64,000 nt of DNA. Origin: Roseiarcus sp050012775. Lineage in GTDB: Bacteria > Pseudomonadota > Alphaproteobacteria > Rhizobiales > Beijerinckiaceae. Below, piece after piece: positions 1 to 8,071 of the stretch. The translations under genes and the position numbers were made by a program. The stretch covers positions 1-64,000 of the forward strand of contig JBEKGN010000005.1 of NCBI GenBank assembly GCA_050012775.1, given 5' to 3'. The notes under the pieces were generated by a model. The model worked only from the letters and a program-made list of their open reading frames with translations. It was not told the origin of the DNA and did no database searches. Position 1 is the stretch's first letter; every line of letters starts with the position of its first letter.

Positions 1-43
1 GGCGGCTGCGATCGTAGCGAGCGCGGTTTTCCTTCGTCCACAT
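1..43 (-). CDS. IS5-family transposase, N-terminal fragment (runs off the window)
   Basis: Read on the minus strand from the ATG at 43, the 14 visible codons give MWTKENRARYDRSR, which I recognise as the usual opening of IS5-family (IS4-superfamily) DDE transposases. A purine-rich GGGGAG stretch lies about ten bases upstream of the ATG and can serve as ribosome binding site. The rest of the protein, including the catalytic DDE residues, lies beyond the left edge, so whether it is intact cannot be told. Confidence 0.6.
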   Translation of the reverse strand, partial: MWTKENRARYDRSR

Positions 44-86
44 CGGCGGCGGCTCCCCAAAGAATCAGGCCGCCTCCCTTGAATCA
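1..86. mobile_element. End of an IS5-like insertion sequence
   Basis: The transposase start at 43 needs a short non-coding terminus to its right. Bases about 44-86 fit: read on the minus strand they begin with TGATTCAAGGGAGGCGGCC and lead into the ribosome binding site. The outer boundary (placed at about 83-86) is a guess, because the other inverted repeat and the target duplication are outside the window. Confidence 0.5.
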
Positions 87-362
87 CAAATGACTCAGCC
101 GATTCAATATGTTCCCGGACAGACACTCACCCAACATACATGATCTCCGCTTTGCAAATCGATGGCCGGCCTCGTGATGGATGCCTCTAACACAGCCTTG
201 TACGAATATGAAAAGTTTCGCCCGCCAACTTCGACGCTGAAATATCAATCGCTCAGCGTGGGTAAAAGCGTTGGGACGAATCCCCCCACCCTCGGCGCAC
301 TTTCCTTCCGCCATCAAGCGTCCGGATTTAGCCGTTTCCGAGGTCGCGCCGCGCGCGCCGAC
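87..362. other. Gene-free stretch between the IS end and the MFS gene
   Basis: I see no convincing gene, RNA or terminator in these 276 bases. Frames stay open through part of it on both strands, but the translations resemble no family. It presumably carries the promoter of the following transporter gene, although no clear -35/-10 pair was found. Confidence 0.4.
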
Positions 363-1574
363 ATGCCAGCATGCCGGCCCGCCGCCCACCCTGATTCGCC
401 CGTGAAAACCCTTTCCGCGCTCGCCGCGCTTCTCCTCTCGGTTTTTCTGCTCATCGCCGGCAATAGCCTGATCGGCGTGCTCGCGCCGTTGCGCGCCAGC
501 CTCGACGAATTCCCCGATTTCGCCATCGGTCTGCTCGGCTCGGTCTATTTCGCGGGCATGCTGGCGGGAACCCTGGCGACGCCGGCGATCGTGCGCCGCG
601 CCGGCCATATCCGCGCCTTTTCGGCCTTCGTCGCGGTCGGAATCGTCTCCGTCATCCTGATGCCCGCCTGGGTCGCGCCCGCGCCGTGGATGGCCGCCCG
701 CGGCGCGCTCGGCTTCGTCTTCGCCGGGATTTACGCGGTGGTCGAATCCTGGATCAACGCCAAGGCGAGCAACGCCAATCGCGGCGCGCTCTACGGCGTC
801 TATCAGATCGTCAATTTCGCCGCCTCGGCCGGCGGCCAGTTGCTGCTCCGGGCCTTCGCGCCGGCCTCATACCTGCCCTTCACCATCGGCGGCGCGCTGC
901 TGGCGCTCGCGATCGTGCCGCTGACGATGACCAGCGTCGACCAGCCCGTCCAGCCGAAGTCGGTGCGGCTGCGCTTGCGCTGGCTCGTTCGGCTGGCGCC
1001 CGTTTCGGCCTTCGCGGCCCTCGCGGCCGGCGCGGCCAACGGCGCGTCCTTCGCGCTCGGCCCGGTCTACGCCCTGGAAATCGGCATGAAGCCGTCAGCG
1101 GTGCCGCTGTTCACCGCGGCGATCGTCGTCGGTTCCGCACTGGGCGTCTATCCCGCCGGCTTTCTCTCCGATCGGATGGACCGTCGCGTGATCATGGTCG
1201 TCGCCATGACGGTCGGAGCGGCGTTGGAGGCCGCGCTCGCCAGCGTCAGGCTCGCCGGCGCGCCGCTCGTCGTCATGGGATTCCTGGTCGGTCTGACGAC
1301 CTATACGCTCTATACGCTCGCGACCTCGCACGCCAACGACCGCGCCAAACCGCACGAAATGGTCCTGATTTCCGCCGGGCTGCTGTTCATCTACTGCATC
1401 GGGGCGATCGTCGCGCCGGCGCTGGCGTCTCTGCTGATGCGGGAATTCGGCCCTTCGGCGCTGTTCGCGCAAAGCGCGGTCGTGCATTTCGCCATCGCGG
1501 CGTTCGCGTTTTGGCGCCTCGTGGCCGACGTCCGCGCCGGTCCCCGCGCGACGAGTCGCGGCGCTATTCCTTGA
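363..1574 (+). CDS. MFS transporter (YcaD/UMF2-like)
   Basis: A 403-residue major facilitator superfamily protein with about twelve hydrophobic segments, expected in the inner membrane. Near residue 110 it reads YAVVESWINAKASNANRG, the ESW...NRG signature of the YcaD-like (UMF2) branch, and a second cytoplasmic-loop motif (GFLSDRMDRRVIM) opens the second half. The substrate is unknown. The frame is open further upstream, but that extension is polar and unlike MFS proteins. ATG 363 is used here; GTG 402 (VKTLSALAALLLSVF) is an equally good start, immediately before the first membrane helix. The 3' end overlaps the convergent fabI gene by 11 bases. Confidence 0.85.
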   Translation: MPACRPAAHPDSPVKTLSALAALLLSVFLLIAGNSLIGVLAPLRASLDEFPDFAIGLLGSVYFAGMLAGTLATPAIVRRAGHIRAFSAFVAVGIVSVILMPAWVAPAPWMAARGALGFVFAGIYAVVESWINAKASNANRGALYGVYQIVNFAASAGGQLLLRAFAPASYLPFTIGGALLALAIVPLTMTSVDQPVQPKSVRLRLRWLVRLAPVSAFAALAAGAANGASFALGPVYALEIGMKPSAVPLFTAAIVVGSALGVYPAGFLSDRMDRRVIMVVAMTVGAALEAALASVRLAGAPLVVMGFLVGLTTYTLYTLATSHANDRAKPHEMVLISAGLLFIYCIGAIVAPALASLLMREFGPSALFAQSAVVHFAIAAFAFWRLVADVRAGPRATSRGAIP

Positions 1575-2400
1575 CGATGGAGATATCCGGCGCGGCGGGG
1601 TTCTTCATGCCGACGACGTGGTAGCCCGCATCGACATGGAGGATTTCGCCGGTGACGCCGCGCGACATCGGCGACAGCAGATAGACCGCGCTTTCGCCGA
1701 CTTCCTCGGCGGTGACGGAACGGCGCAGCGGCGCGTTCAATTCGTTCCAGCGCAAGATGTAGCGAAAATCGCCGATGCCGGAAGCCGCGAGGGTCTTGAT
1801 CGGCCCCGCGGAAATGGCGTTGACGCGGATCGCCTTCTCCCCGAGATCGGCGGCGAGATAGCGCACGCTCGCTTCGAGCGCGGCTTTCGCCACGCCCATG
1901 ACGTTGTAGTGCGGCATCCATTTCTCGGCGCCGTAATAGGTCAGGGTCAACAGCGAGCCGCCGTTCGTCATCAACTTCTCCGCGCGCTGCGCGATCGCGG
2001 TGAAGGAATAGCAGGAGACGGCGAGCGACTTGTTGAAATTGCTTTCGCTGGTGTCGATGTATCGGCCGGTCAATTCGTCCTTGTCGGCGAAGGCGATGCA
2101 ATGGACGACGAAGTCCAGCCGGCCCCAAAGTTTCTGCGCCTCGGCGAAGACCGCGTCGATCGTCGCGCTGTCGGTCACGTCGCAATGGCCGAGAACGTGC
2201 GCGCCCAGTTCCTGCGCCAGGGGTCGAACGCGTTTCTCCAGAGCGTCCCCCTGATAGGTCATCGCGATCTCGGCGCCGGCGGCGCGCGCGGCCTTGGCGA
2301 TGCCCCAGGCGATCGAACGATTGTTGGCGACCCCGAGAATGACGCCGCGCAGCCCGCGCATGACGCCTTCACCGGATCCGCTCGAGCCTTCCTGCGCCAT
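1564..2400 (-). CDS. fabI: Enoyl-[acyl-carrier-protein] reductase (NADH)
   Basis: Reduces enoyl-ACP in the last step of each type II fatty acid elongation cycle, in the cytoplasm. The 278 residues form a short-chain dehydrogenase fold. The FabI-type nucleotide-binding segment VANNRSIAWGIA is at about 22-33 and the catalytic pair Y-x6-K is present as YNVMGVAK near residue 175. The length fits FabI (260-280). The start at 2400 (MAQEGSS) is chosen because the open frame beyond it is not FabI-like. A perfect CRP-type palindrome lies 115 bases upstream. The gene is convergent with the MFS transporter and overlaps its end. Confidence 0.95.
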   Translation of the reverse strand: MAQEGSSGSGEGVMRGLRGVILGVANNRSIAWGIAKAARAAGAEIAMTYQGDALEKRVRPLAQELGAHVLGHCDVTDSATIDAVFAEAQKLWGRLDFVVHCIAFADKDELTGRYIDTSESNFNKSLAVSCYSFTAIAQRAEKLMTNGGSLLTLTYYGAEKWMPHYNVMGVAKAALEASVRYLAADLGEKAIRVNAISAGPIKTLAASGIGDFRYILRWNELNAPLRRSVTAEEVGESAVYLLSPMSRGVTGEILHVDAGYHVVGMKNPAAPDISIVKE

Positions 2401-2514
2401 CGAGACCTCGTTCGTCCGTCCCGCCCACGCCGTTCGGGGCGATAAAGGGCCATCCCTTAGCGTCGGCCGAGGCGCATGGGAAGGGTCCGCGGCGCTCCGG
2501 CTCGTCACAAAATA

Positions 2515-2530
2515 TGTGAAATCGCTCACA
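2515..2530. promoter_or_regulatory. CRP/FNR-family type palindrome TGTGA-N6-TCACA
   Basis: The bases read TGTGAAATCGCTCACA, a perfect match to the two half sites of the CRP consensus. It sits in the 202-base gap between the divergent starts of fabI (2400) and the sigma-like gene (2603). Another TCACA half site is at about 2505. That it is bound by a CRP/FNR-type regulator is inference from the motif. Confidence 0.5.
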
Positions 2531-2602
2531 AAGCCCCTTGGAAGCGCCAAATGTTCGGAATAGACTTGTTAACATTAATTCACGTTTACGGGTTTTGCCG
2601 TC

Positions 2603-3139
2603 GTGTCTTCGAGCCGGGAATGGTGTGACGACGCAGGCGCTATGCGGTGCTTTGGACTGGCGCTCGTCCGCGACGACCGATTCGTTTGCGACGATGGCTG
2701 CGCGGCGTCCTTGGTCGACAAGCTCTTCCGTCAGGCGTCGCTGACCTTGATCGACGATCCCGCCGCCGATGGCCGATCCGCGCGTGTGCGCGCCTTCGCC
2801 CAATTCATCCGGCTCTACCGCCGCCATGTCCGCCGTATGTCGGCCGACGATGACGGCGGTTGGGTCGAGGGGCTCGGCTCGGGCGGGCGCGGCAATTCTT
2901 CGGTGACATCAGGCGTGCGCAATCTGCCGCTCGAGCTGCGCGAGGCTCTGTTGCTCGTCGTGCTCGCCGGGTTCTCGCATTGCCAGGCGGCCGAAGCGCT
3001 CGACATTCCCTTGGCCGCCGTGATCGATCGCCTGGGCCGCGCGCGCGCGCGGATAAGCGCGCATATGAGCGCGGCGCGCGAATCGGCGCCTAGGCAAACG
3101 GCTTGGCCGAGCGCCGCGCATCTGCGGATCGTCAAGTGA
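2603..3139 (+). CDS. Sigma-70 region 4-like protein (ECF-type, region 2 not recognisable)
   Basis: A 178-residue protein whose residues about 105-155 (LPLELREALLLVVLAGFSHCQAAEALDIP then an RAR-rich helix) look like sigma region 4.2, with a helix-turn-helix around AAEALDIP. The N-terminal half should hold region 2 in an ECF sigma factor, but I cannot see the usual -10-binding or core-binding signature there. It may be divergent, or the protein may be a sigma-like regulator. The start is uncertain: GTG 2603 or ATG 2642. The stop TGA overlaps the GTG start of the following anti-sigma gene, indicating translational coupling. Confidence 0.6.
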   Translation: MSSSREWCDDAGAMRCFGLALVRDDRFVCDDGCAASLVDKLFRQASLTLIDDPAADGRSARVRAFAQFIRLYRRHVRRMSADDDGGWVEGLGSGGRGNSSVTSGVRNLPLELREALLLVVLAGFSHCQAAEALDIPLAAVIDRLGRARARISAHMSAARESAPRQTAWPSAAHLRIVK

Positions 3140-4017
3140 CGAGCCGGTTCGAAACGGCGGAAGCTTTCGCCTATGTCGACAATTGCCTCGGTGCGGCCGA
3201 TCGGCGGGCGTTCGAGGCGCGGCTGCGCGAGGATGCCGATCTGAGGCGTCAGGTCGCGCTGTGGGAGTCGCAAAACGGGGCGATCCGCGCCGCTTACGGC
3301 GCCGCCGCCTCGGCTCGCGCCGCGATCGACTTCGGAGGGAATTCGAACGAGAATTTTCCGCTCTGGATGACGTCGGCGATCCAAGCGCGCCGAAGCGCCG
3401 TCGCGACGCGCGCGGACGGCGAAACTCGCGCAAAGCCGGCGCGCGCGCAGACCGCGCCCGTCCCGCGCACGCCGTCCGTCGTCCCGTCCGCGCCGCGGTT
3501 CGCCCTCGCTTGGCGCGTGCTGGCGATTGCGGCGCTCGCGGCGGGCCTCATCGTCACCGGCGCGCCGGGCGGCCCGACATGGCCGCAAGGCCAGTCGATC
3601 GAAGCGGGCCTCGCCGCTTATCGCGCCTTCGCGGCGAGTTCGGACGTCTCGGTCGAATTCCGCACGAGCGATCCGGAGACGCTGACGAAATGGTTGACGC
3701 CGCAGTTCGCCCGAGCGATCGCCGTCCCCGAATTTTCTTCGAGCGCGCTGACGCTGCTGGGCGGACGCATCGCGCCGGGAACGACGACGAGCGCCGCGTT
3801 TCTCGTCTATGAGGATCGACGAGGCGAACGCGTCGGCCTGCTGATCGAACCCCTCGACGCCCCGGCGCCGACGCGGCCGGCCTTACGCGAATCGGACGGC
3901 GTCAGCCTCGCCCTCTGGACCGACGCCGAGCACGGATTCGTCGCCGCCGGACGAGACCCCGAGGACGTCGTCATGCTGAGGCGTCTGGCCGAGGAAAGTC
4001 CCGCGCCGCCTCGATGA
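3136..4017 (+). CDS. Anti-sigma factor, membrane-anchored
   Basis: A 293-residue protein starting at GTG 3136, which overlaps the stop of the sigma-like gene as GTGA. Residues 5-60 (ETAEAFAYVDNCLG, then an acidic helix, then ALWESQNGAI) resemble the cytoplasmic sigma-binding region of Rhizobiales anti-sigma factors; I see no CxxC zinc ligand. One membrane helix (AWRVLAIAALAAGLIV) lies near residues 122-141, followed by a periplasmic domain of about 150 residues of unknown sensing role. The coupled gene pair is the strongest argument for the assignment. Which signal releases the sigma factor is unknown. Confidence 0.7.
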   Translation: MTSRFETAEAFAYVDNCLGAADRRAFEARLREDADLRRQVALWESQNGAIRAAYGAAASARAAIDFGGNSNENFPLWMTSAIQARRSAVATRADGETRAKPARAQTAPVPRTPSVVPSAPRFALAWRVLAIAALAAGLIVTGAPGGPTWPQGQSIEAGLAAYRAFAASSDVSVEFRTSDPETLTKWLTPQFARAIAVPEFSSSALTLLGGRIAPGTTTSAAFLVYEDRRGERVGLLIEPLDAPAPTRPALRESDGVSLALWTDAEHGFVAAGRDPEDVVMLRRLAEESPAPPR

Positions 4018-4030
4018 GGCGGATCGGGCG

Positions 4031-5485
4031 TCAACGCCGGTAGCGCGCCTCCAACAGCTCGAACACGGCGCGCGCCGCTTGCACTTCGCCGCCCTGCGGA
4101 GCGTGGGCGCGCGGCTTGGGGTTCCAGGCGTAGATGTCGAAATGCGCCCAGGCCTTCGCGCCCGTGACGAATCGCGCGAGGAACAGCGCCGCGGTCACCG
4201 AGCCGGCGAAGCCGCCGCTCGGCGCGTTGTCGAGGTCGGCGACCTTGCTCTCCAGCATCGCGTCGTAGGGACGCCACAGCGGCAGGCGCCACAGCGGGTC
4301 GCAAGCGCGCGCCGCGCCGGCGGATATCTCGGCGGCGAGCGCTTCGTCGTCGGTGTAGAAGGGCGGCAGGTCGGGGCCGAGCGCGACGCGCGCCGCGCCG
4401 GTCAGCGTCGCGAAATCGAACAACAGCTCCGGCGCCTCTTCGTCGGCGAGCGCCAGCGCGTCGGCGAGAATGAGCCGCCCCTCGGCGTCGGTGTTGCCGA
4501 TCTCCACCGTGAGCCCCTTGCGGCTGCGCAGGATGTCGCCGGGGCGCATCGAATCGGCCGAAATCGCGTTTTCGACGATCGGAACAATCGCGCGCAGGCG
4601 CACGTCGAGACCGGATTGCATGACGAGGCGCGCGAGGCTGAGCGCGGCGGCGGCGCCGCCCATGTCCTTCTTCATCAGCTGCATGCCGCTCGACGGCTTG
4701 ATGTCGAGGCCGCCGGTGTCGAACACGACGCCCTTGCCGACCAGCGTCACCTTGGGCGCGTCGGCGCGCCCCCAGACGAAGTCGACGAGGCGCGGCGCCT
4801 CGGCGCTCGCACGGCCCACGGCGTGGACGAGAGGCAGGTGGCGATCGAGCAGCGATTCGCCGCGCGTCACTTCGAGGCTCGCGCCGAATTCTTCGGCCAG
4901 CCGCGCCGCCTCGCTTTCCAGCGCGCCCGGTCCGAGATCGTTGGCGGGCGTATTGACGAGGTCGCGGCCGAAGGCGACCGCCTGCGCGATGCGTTCGATT
5001 CGCGCCGCGTCGATCCCCTCGGGCGCGACGAGGCGCGGCTGCGGCGTCGGGTCGGCGCGGTAACGCTCGAAGCGATAGAGCCCGAGCAGGAACGCCAACG
5101 CCGCGAGTTCCGGCTCGTGCGGCGCGTTGGCGAAGCGGTAGGTTCCCTCGGGAAGGGCGCTCGCGAGCTTGCCCGGCGCCATGGGATCGCGCCCCTTCGC
5201 GCCTTTGCCGGCGAGGCCGAACAGGACGCCGGCGAGGCCGCCTTGCGCGTCGGGCAACAATTGCAGCCGCCCCGCCTTAGGCTCGAAACCGCAGGCGGCG
5301 GCGAAGCGCGCGGCGTTCGCGCCGATCGCCTCGCGGAGCGAGTCCCAATTGTCGGCGCTGGCGAACCAGACGGGAATGGCGGCGGCGGAGGGCGGAGCGA
5401 AGGAAGCGAACAATTCTCGAGATCCGATTCGATTCGATTTGAAGAGGCGATCATAAGCGCGCCCGCCGCCGCCGCCGAGTCCCAA
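4031..5485 (-). CDS. Leucyl aminopeptidase family protein (peptidase M17)
   Basis: A cytoplasmic metallo-aminopeptidase. The M17 catalytic core is clear: VGKGVVFDTGGLDIK with the metal-binding Asp and Lys, MKKDMGGAAA, and the family signature NTDAEGRLILADAL. The N-terminal domain is shorter and unlike that of E. coli PepA, so this is the alphaproteobacterial 460-residue branch; substrate preference is not predictable. The start is doubtful. The frame opens at ATG 5485, but the first 24 residues are glycine-rich and atypical, and TTG at 5413 would give a more usual N-terminus. It is divergent from the TadD-like gene, with a CtrA-like site in between. Confidence 0.85.
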   Translation of the reverse strand: MGLGGGGGRAYDRLFKSNRIGSRELFASFAPPSAAAIPVWFASADNWDSLREAIGANAARFAAACGFEPKAGRLQLLPDAQGGLAGVLFGLAGKGAKGRDPMAPGKLASALPEGTYRFANAPHEPELAALAFLLGLYRFERYRADPTPQPRLVAPEGIDAARIERIAQAVAFGRDLVNTPANDLGPGALESEAARLAEEFGASLEVTRGESLLDRHLPLVHAVGRASAEAPRLVDFVWGRADAPKVTLVGKGVVFDTGGLDIKPSSGMQLMKKDMGGAAAALSLARLVMQSGLDVRLRAIVPIVENAISADSMRPGDILRSRKGLTVEIGNTDAEGRLILADALALADEEAPELLFDFATLTGAARVALGPDLPPFYTDDEALAAEISAGAARACDPLWRLPLWRPYDAMLESKVADLDNAPSGGFAGSVTAALFLARFVTGAKAWAHFDIYAWNPKPRAHAPQGGEVQAARAVFELLEARYRR

Positions 5486-5494
5486 AATCGCGCG

Positions 5495-5515
5495 TTAACG
5501 ATCCGTTAGCGTTAA
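5495..5515. promoter_or_regulatory. CtrA-like site (TTAA-N7-TTAG) with a repeated TTAACGAT half site
   Basis: Bases 5495-5509 read TTAA-CGATCCG-TTAG, one mismatch from the CtrA consensus TTAA-N7-TTAA. The block GCGTTAACGAT recurs immediately afterwards (5509-5519). It lies 43-63 bases upstream of the TadD-like lipoprotein start, a position suitable for controlling that gene. Binding by CtrA is inferred from the motif and from the pilus link of the target. Confidence 0.45.
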
Positions 5516-5557
5516 CGATTTATTGCTTTACGGAAAGTCAGCGCCAATGGGCCCGTC

Positions 5558-6427
5558 ATGCCGCTCGTCACCGATCTCCGCCGTGTTTCGCGTTGGCTGA
5601 GCGCCATCGCCCTCATCGCCCTCATGGCCGCCGCGGCGCCGCTGGGCGGTTGCCGCGACTTCGGCGACGTCACGGGGTCGATCGCCGGGACGCAGCAGGT
5701 CTTGCCGACCAATGAAGCGGATTTGCGCGCCTACGCCGAGGACTGGGGCAAGCGGTACGACCGTAATCCCGGCGAAAAGATCGCCTCGATCAATTACGCG
5801 CGGGCGCTGCGCGCCTTGACGCGCTACAGCGAAGCGGCGGCGGTGATGCAGGCGGCGGCGGTCAAATCGCCCAGGGATTTCGAAGTGCTGGGCGCCTACG
5901 GCAAGGCGCTCGCCGACTCCGGGCAGTTCGAACAGGCCAAGGAGGTGCTGTCGCGCGCCTACGCCCCGGAGCGGCCGGACTGGACGATCATGTCGGTGGA
6001 AGGCTCGGTCGCCGATCGGCTGGGCGACCACGACAGCGCGCAAAAATTCTACCGCGACGCGCTCAAGATCGCGCCGGGCGAGCCGTCGATCCTCAGCAAC
6101 CTCGGCCTTTCCTATGCGCTGTCCAAGCAATTGACGCTCGCCGAAGAGGCGTTGCGCGAGGCGAGCGCCAGCCCTCGCGCCGACGCGCGGGTGCGCAACA
6201 ATCTCGCGCTGATCCTCGCGCTCGAGGGCAAGTTCGCCGAGGCCGAGCAAGTCGGCCGCCGGGACATGTCGGCTGAAGCCGCCAGCGCCAATGTGCAGGC
6301 GATCCGGCAAATGATCGCGCAGAACGATTCCTGGCGCGATCTGCAGACCGGCGCGAAAGCGAAGCCCGCCAAGGCGCCGCCGCCGCCCGCCGCCGCGCCG
6401 CTTGCGCTCGATCAGCCCCAGGGTTAG
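5558..6427 (+). CDS. tadD: Tetratricopeptide-repeat lipoprotein, TadD-like pilus assembly protein
   Basis: A 289-residue protein with a signal peptide ending in a lipobox (PLGGC, Cys near residue 32), so it should be lipidated in the periplasm. Residues about 55-245 hold tandem TPR units (NYARALRALTRYSEAA, AYGKALADSGQFEQA, NLGLSYALSKQLTLAE, NLALILALEGKFAEAE). This matches TadD, which helps the Tad secretin assemble. The tail is alanine/proline-rich. The main tad operon lies 39 kb away at 44.7-53.7 kb, so tadD is unlinked here. The TadD name rests on architecture; a generic TPR lipoprotein remains possible. Confidence 0.75.
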   Translation: MPLVTDLRRVSRWLSAIALIALMAAAAPLGGCRDFGDVTGSIAGTQQVLPTNEADLRAYAEDWGKRYDRNPGEKIASINYARALRALTRYSEAAAVMQAAAVKSPRDFEVLGAYGKALADSGQFEQAKEVLSRAYAPERPDWTIMSVEGSVADRLGDHDSAQKFYRDALKIAPGEPSILSNLGLSYALSKQLTLAEEALREASASPRADARVRNNLALILALEGKFAEAEQVGRRDMSAEAASANVQAIRQMIAQNDSWRDLQTGAKAKPAKAPPPPAAAPLALDQPQG

Positions 6428-6486
6428 CAGCCTGCGGCGCCGCCGCGCGAAGGGCTCGAACCCATCCTGCGCGGCGCGATCGGCGG

Positions 6487-6515
6487 TTGACGGGGCGCGT
6501 GCGCAGCGCTTATAA
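6487..6515 (+). promoter_or_regulatory. Housekeeping promoter of rpsT
   Basis: TTGACG at 6487-6492 and TTATAA at 6510-6515 are separated by 17 bases, a near-consensus sigma-70 promoter. It lies about 100 bases upstream of the rpsT start, as expected for a strongly expressed ribosomal protein gene. Confidence 0.6.
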
Positions 6516-6612
6516 GCGCGACCCAACAGGCTGGGCCGCGACCCGGCCTCATCGATATTGAGCGAACGCGCGCGTTTCCCCCGAGCGCCGTCGCAGCGAA
6601 GGAAACGAGTTT

Positions 6613-6885
6613 ATGGCCAATACGAAGTCGGCCCAGAAGGCCGTCCGCAAGATCGCCCGCCGCACCGCGGTCAACAAGTCGCGCCGCAGCCAGATGCGCA
6701 CCTACGTGCGCAAGGTCGAAGAGGCGATCGCGTCCAAAGACCCCGCCGTCGCCGCCGAAGCGCTGCGCGGCGCCGAGCCGCTGATCGCCCGCGCCGCGCA
6801 GAAGGGCATCCTGCACAAGAACACCGCGTCGCGGAAAATCTCGCGCCTCGCCAAGCGCGTCAAGGCGCTCGCCGTCGCAGGTTGA
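6613..6885 (+). CDS. rpsT: 30S ribosomal protein S20
   Basis: A 90-residue, very basic protein that binds 16S rRNA in the body of the small subunit. The N-terminus MANTKSAQKAVRKIARR and the C-terminal KNTASRKISRLAKRVKAL helix are typical of S20, and the length is normal for alphaproteobacteria. It stands alone with its own promoter; a DUF3297 gene follows 34 bases later and may be co-transcribed. Confidence 0.97.
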   Translation: MANTKSAQKAVRKIARRTAVNKSRRSQMRTYVRKVEEAIASKDPAVAAEALRGAEPLIARAAQKGILHKNTASRKISRLAKRVKALAVAG

Positions 6886-6919
6886 GGCCCGCGCGGGGGC
6901 GCCCGCGGGGGATCGCGAC

Positions 6920-7168
6920 ATGACCGACCAGCCGCCCGACCATCTCAGCGTCGATCCGAAAAGCCCTTATTATTCCGAGGCGGCGATGACCCGCGGCGTC
7001 GGCATTCGCTTCAAGGGCCGGGAGCGCGACGACGTCGAGGAATATTGCGTCAGCGAAAACTGGATCCGCGCGCCGGTCGGCAAGACCCGCGACCGCAAGG
7101 GCAATCTCCTGACGATCAAGCTGACGGGCGCCGTCGAGCCATATTATCTCAGGCCGGCGGGCGAATAG
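6920..7168 (+). CDS. DUF3297 family protein
   Basis: An 82-residue soluble protein of the DUF3297 family: DHLSVDPKSPYYSEA near the start, GVGIRFKGRERDDVEEYC in the middle and a basic TRDRKGNLLTIKLTG segment near the end. These proteins are widespread in proteobacteria and have no established function. There is no signal peptide or membrane helix. It follows rpsT closely on the same strand. Confidence 0.85.
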   Translation: MTDQPPDHLSVDPKSPYYSEAAMTRGVGIRFKGRERDDVEEYCVSENWIRAPVGKTRDRKGNLLTIKLTGAVEPYYLRPAGE

Positions 7169-7232
7169 GCGCGCCGCTTCGCGTTGCGCCCTCGTAACCC
7201 ACAGTCGGTCCGCGTCGCGCCGAGAGCGCCGC

Positions 7233-7952
7233 TCATTCGAGGCCTTTCCTGCCGTATCGGTTTCGATGGGCGAAGTCGTTCACATCACGGCGCACGCGGA
7301 CATAATCGCGCACCGCGGCGGGATAGCCGAGGCGGCAGGCGTAGGCGATCTTGAGATGGGACGGGAAACCGAGGATGCGCCGCATCTCCCGTTCGACCGG
7401 CTCGCTGCTGAAGACGCTCAGGATCTGCAGGCCGACGCCGAGGAATTCGGCGGTAAGCCACATGTTTTCCATGACGCAACCGAGGCTGAGCAAGCCCAAG
7501 ACGTCGCCCTCGGAAGCCGGCGCGCGTTTGCGCGCGTCGTAGAGAACGAGCAACAGGCATGGGCAGCCTTGCATGGAATGGCTGAGCGGCTGGGGCTCCG
7601 CCGCGGCCGCGACCGCGTCGAAATCGGCGCCCGGCGTGCGCCAGGCCGGCGGGAACCTGCTCGCGATTATGCCGGTCTTCTTGCGGCGAAGCTCCTCTTC
7701 GGAAAAAGACAGCTGTTCGAAATTCTCGCGCAGGAAGACCGCGTTGGTCTTGGTCTCGACCGCGGCGATCGCCTGGAGGCAAGCCGGATCGTCGATGACG
7801 ACGACCTCGAAGTTCTGCATGTTGTGCGCCGTCGGCGCCCAGGACGCCGCTTCGAGAATCGCGGCGAGCTGCTGCTTCGTCAGCTTGCGCTGCGGGTCAT
7901 AGGGCGCCCGCGCGGAATGCCGCTCGCGCATGAGATCGAGAATATCCCTCAT
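7233..7952 (-). CDS. Nitroreductase family protein
   Basis: A 239-residue flavoprotein of the nitroreductase fold. RERHSARAPYDP near residue 9 is the phosphate/FMN-binding Arg-Ser-Arg region, AASWAPTAHNMQNFEVVV near 35-52 is the second FMN-contact motif, and GCVMENMWLTAEFLGVGLQ near 160 is the helix seen in these dimers. It should use FMN and NAD(P)H, but the natural electron acceptor cannot be inferred. It lies alone between DUF3297 and mutL. Confidence 0.88.
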   Translation of the reverse strand: MRDILDLMRERHSARAPYDPQRKLTKQQLAAILEAASWAPTAHNMQNFEVVVIDDPACLQAIAAVETKTNAVFLRENFEQLSFSEEELRRKKTGIIASRFPPAWRTPGADFDAVAAAAEPQPLSHSMQGCPCLLLVLYDARKRAPASEGDVLGLLSLGCVMENMWLTAEFLGVGLQILSVFSSEPVEREMRRILGFPSHLKIAYACRLGYPAAVRDYVRVRRDVNDFAHRNRYGRKGLE

Positions 7953-8071
7953 CGCAGGACTCCTTGCCTCGTCGGCGGGATAAAGGGGCGAGACAATTGT
8001 ATTTTTCTACGCCTCTTCCGTCCGCGCCATGCGCGCGATCAAAAGCGCCGCGCGGGCAGCCGCGCGCGCTC

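Noticed and set aside
162..362. N-terminal extension of the MFS transporter starting at 162
   Set aside because: The extra residues are polar, not conserved in MFS proteins, and run into an intergenic-type region; a start at 363 or 402 fits the first membrane helix.
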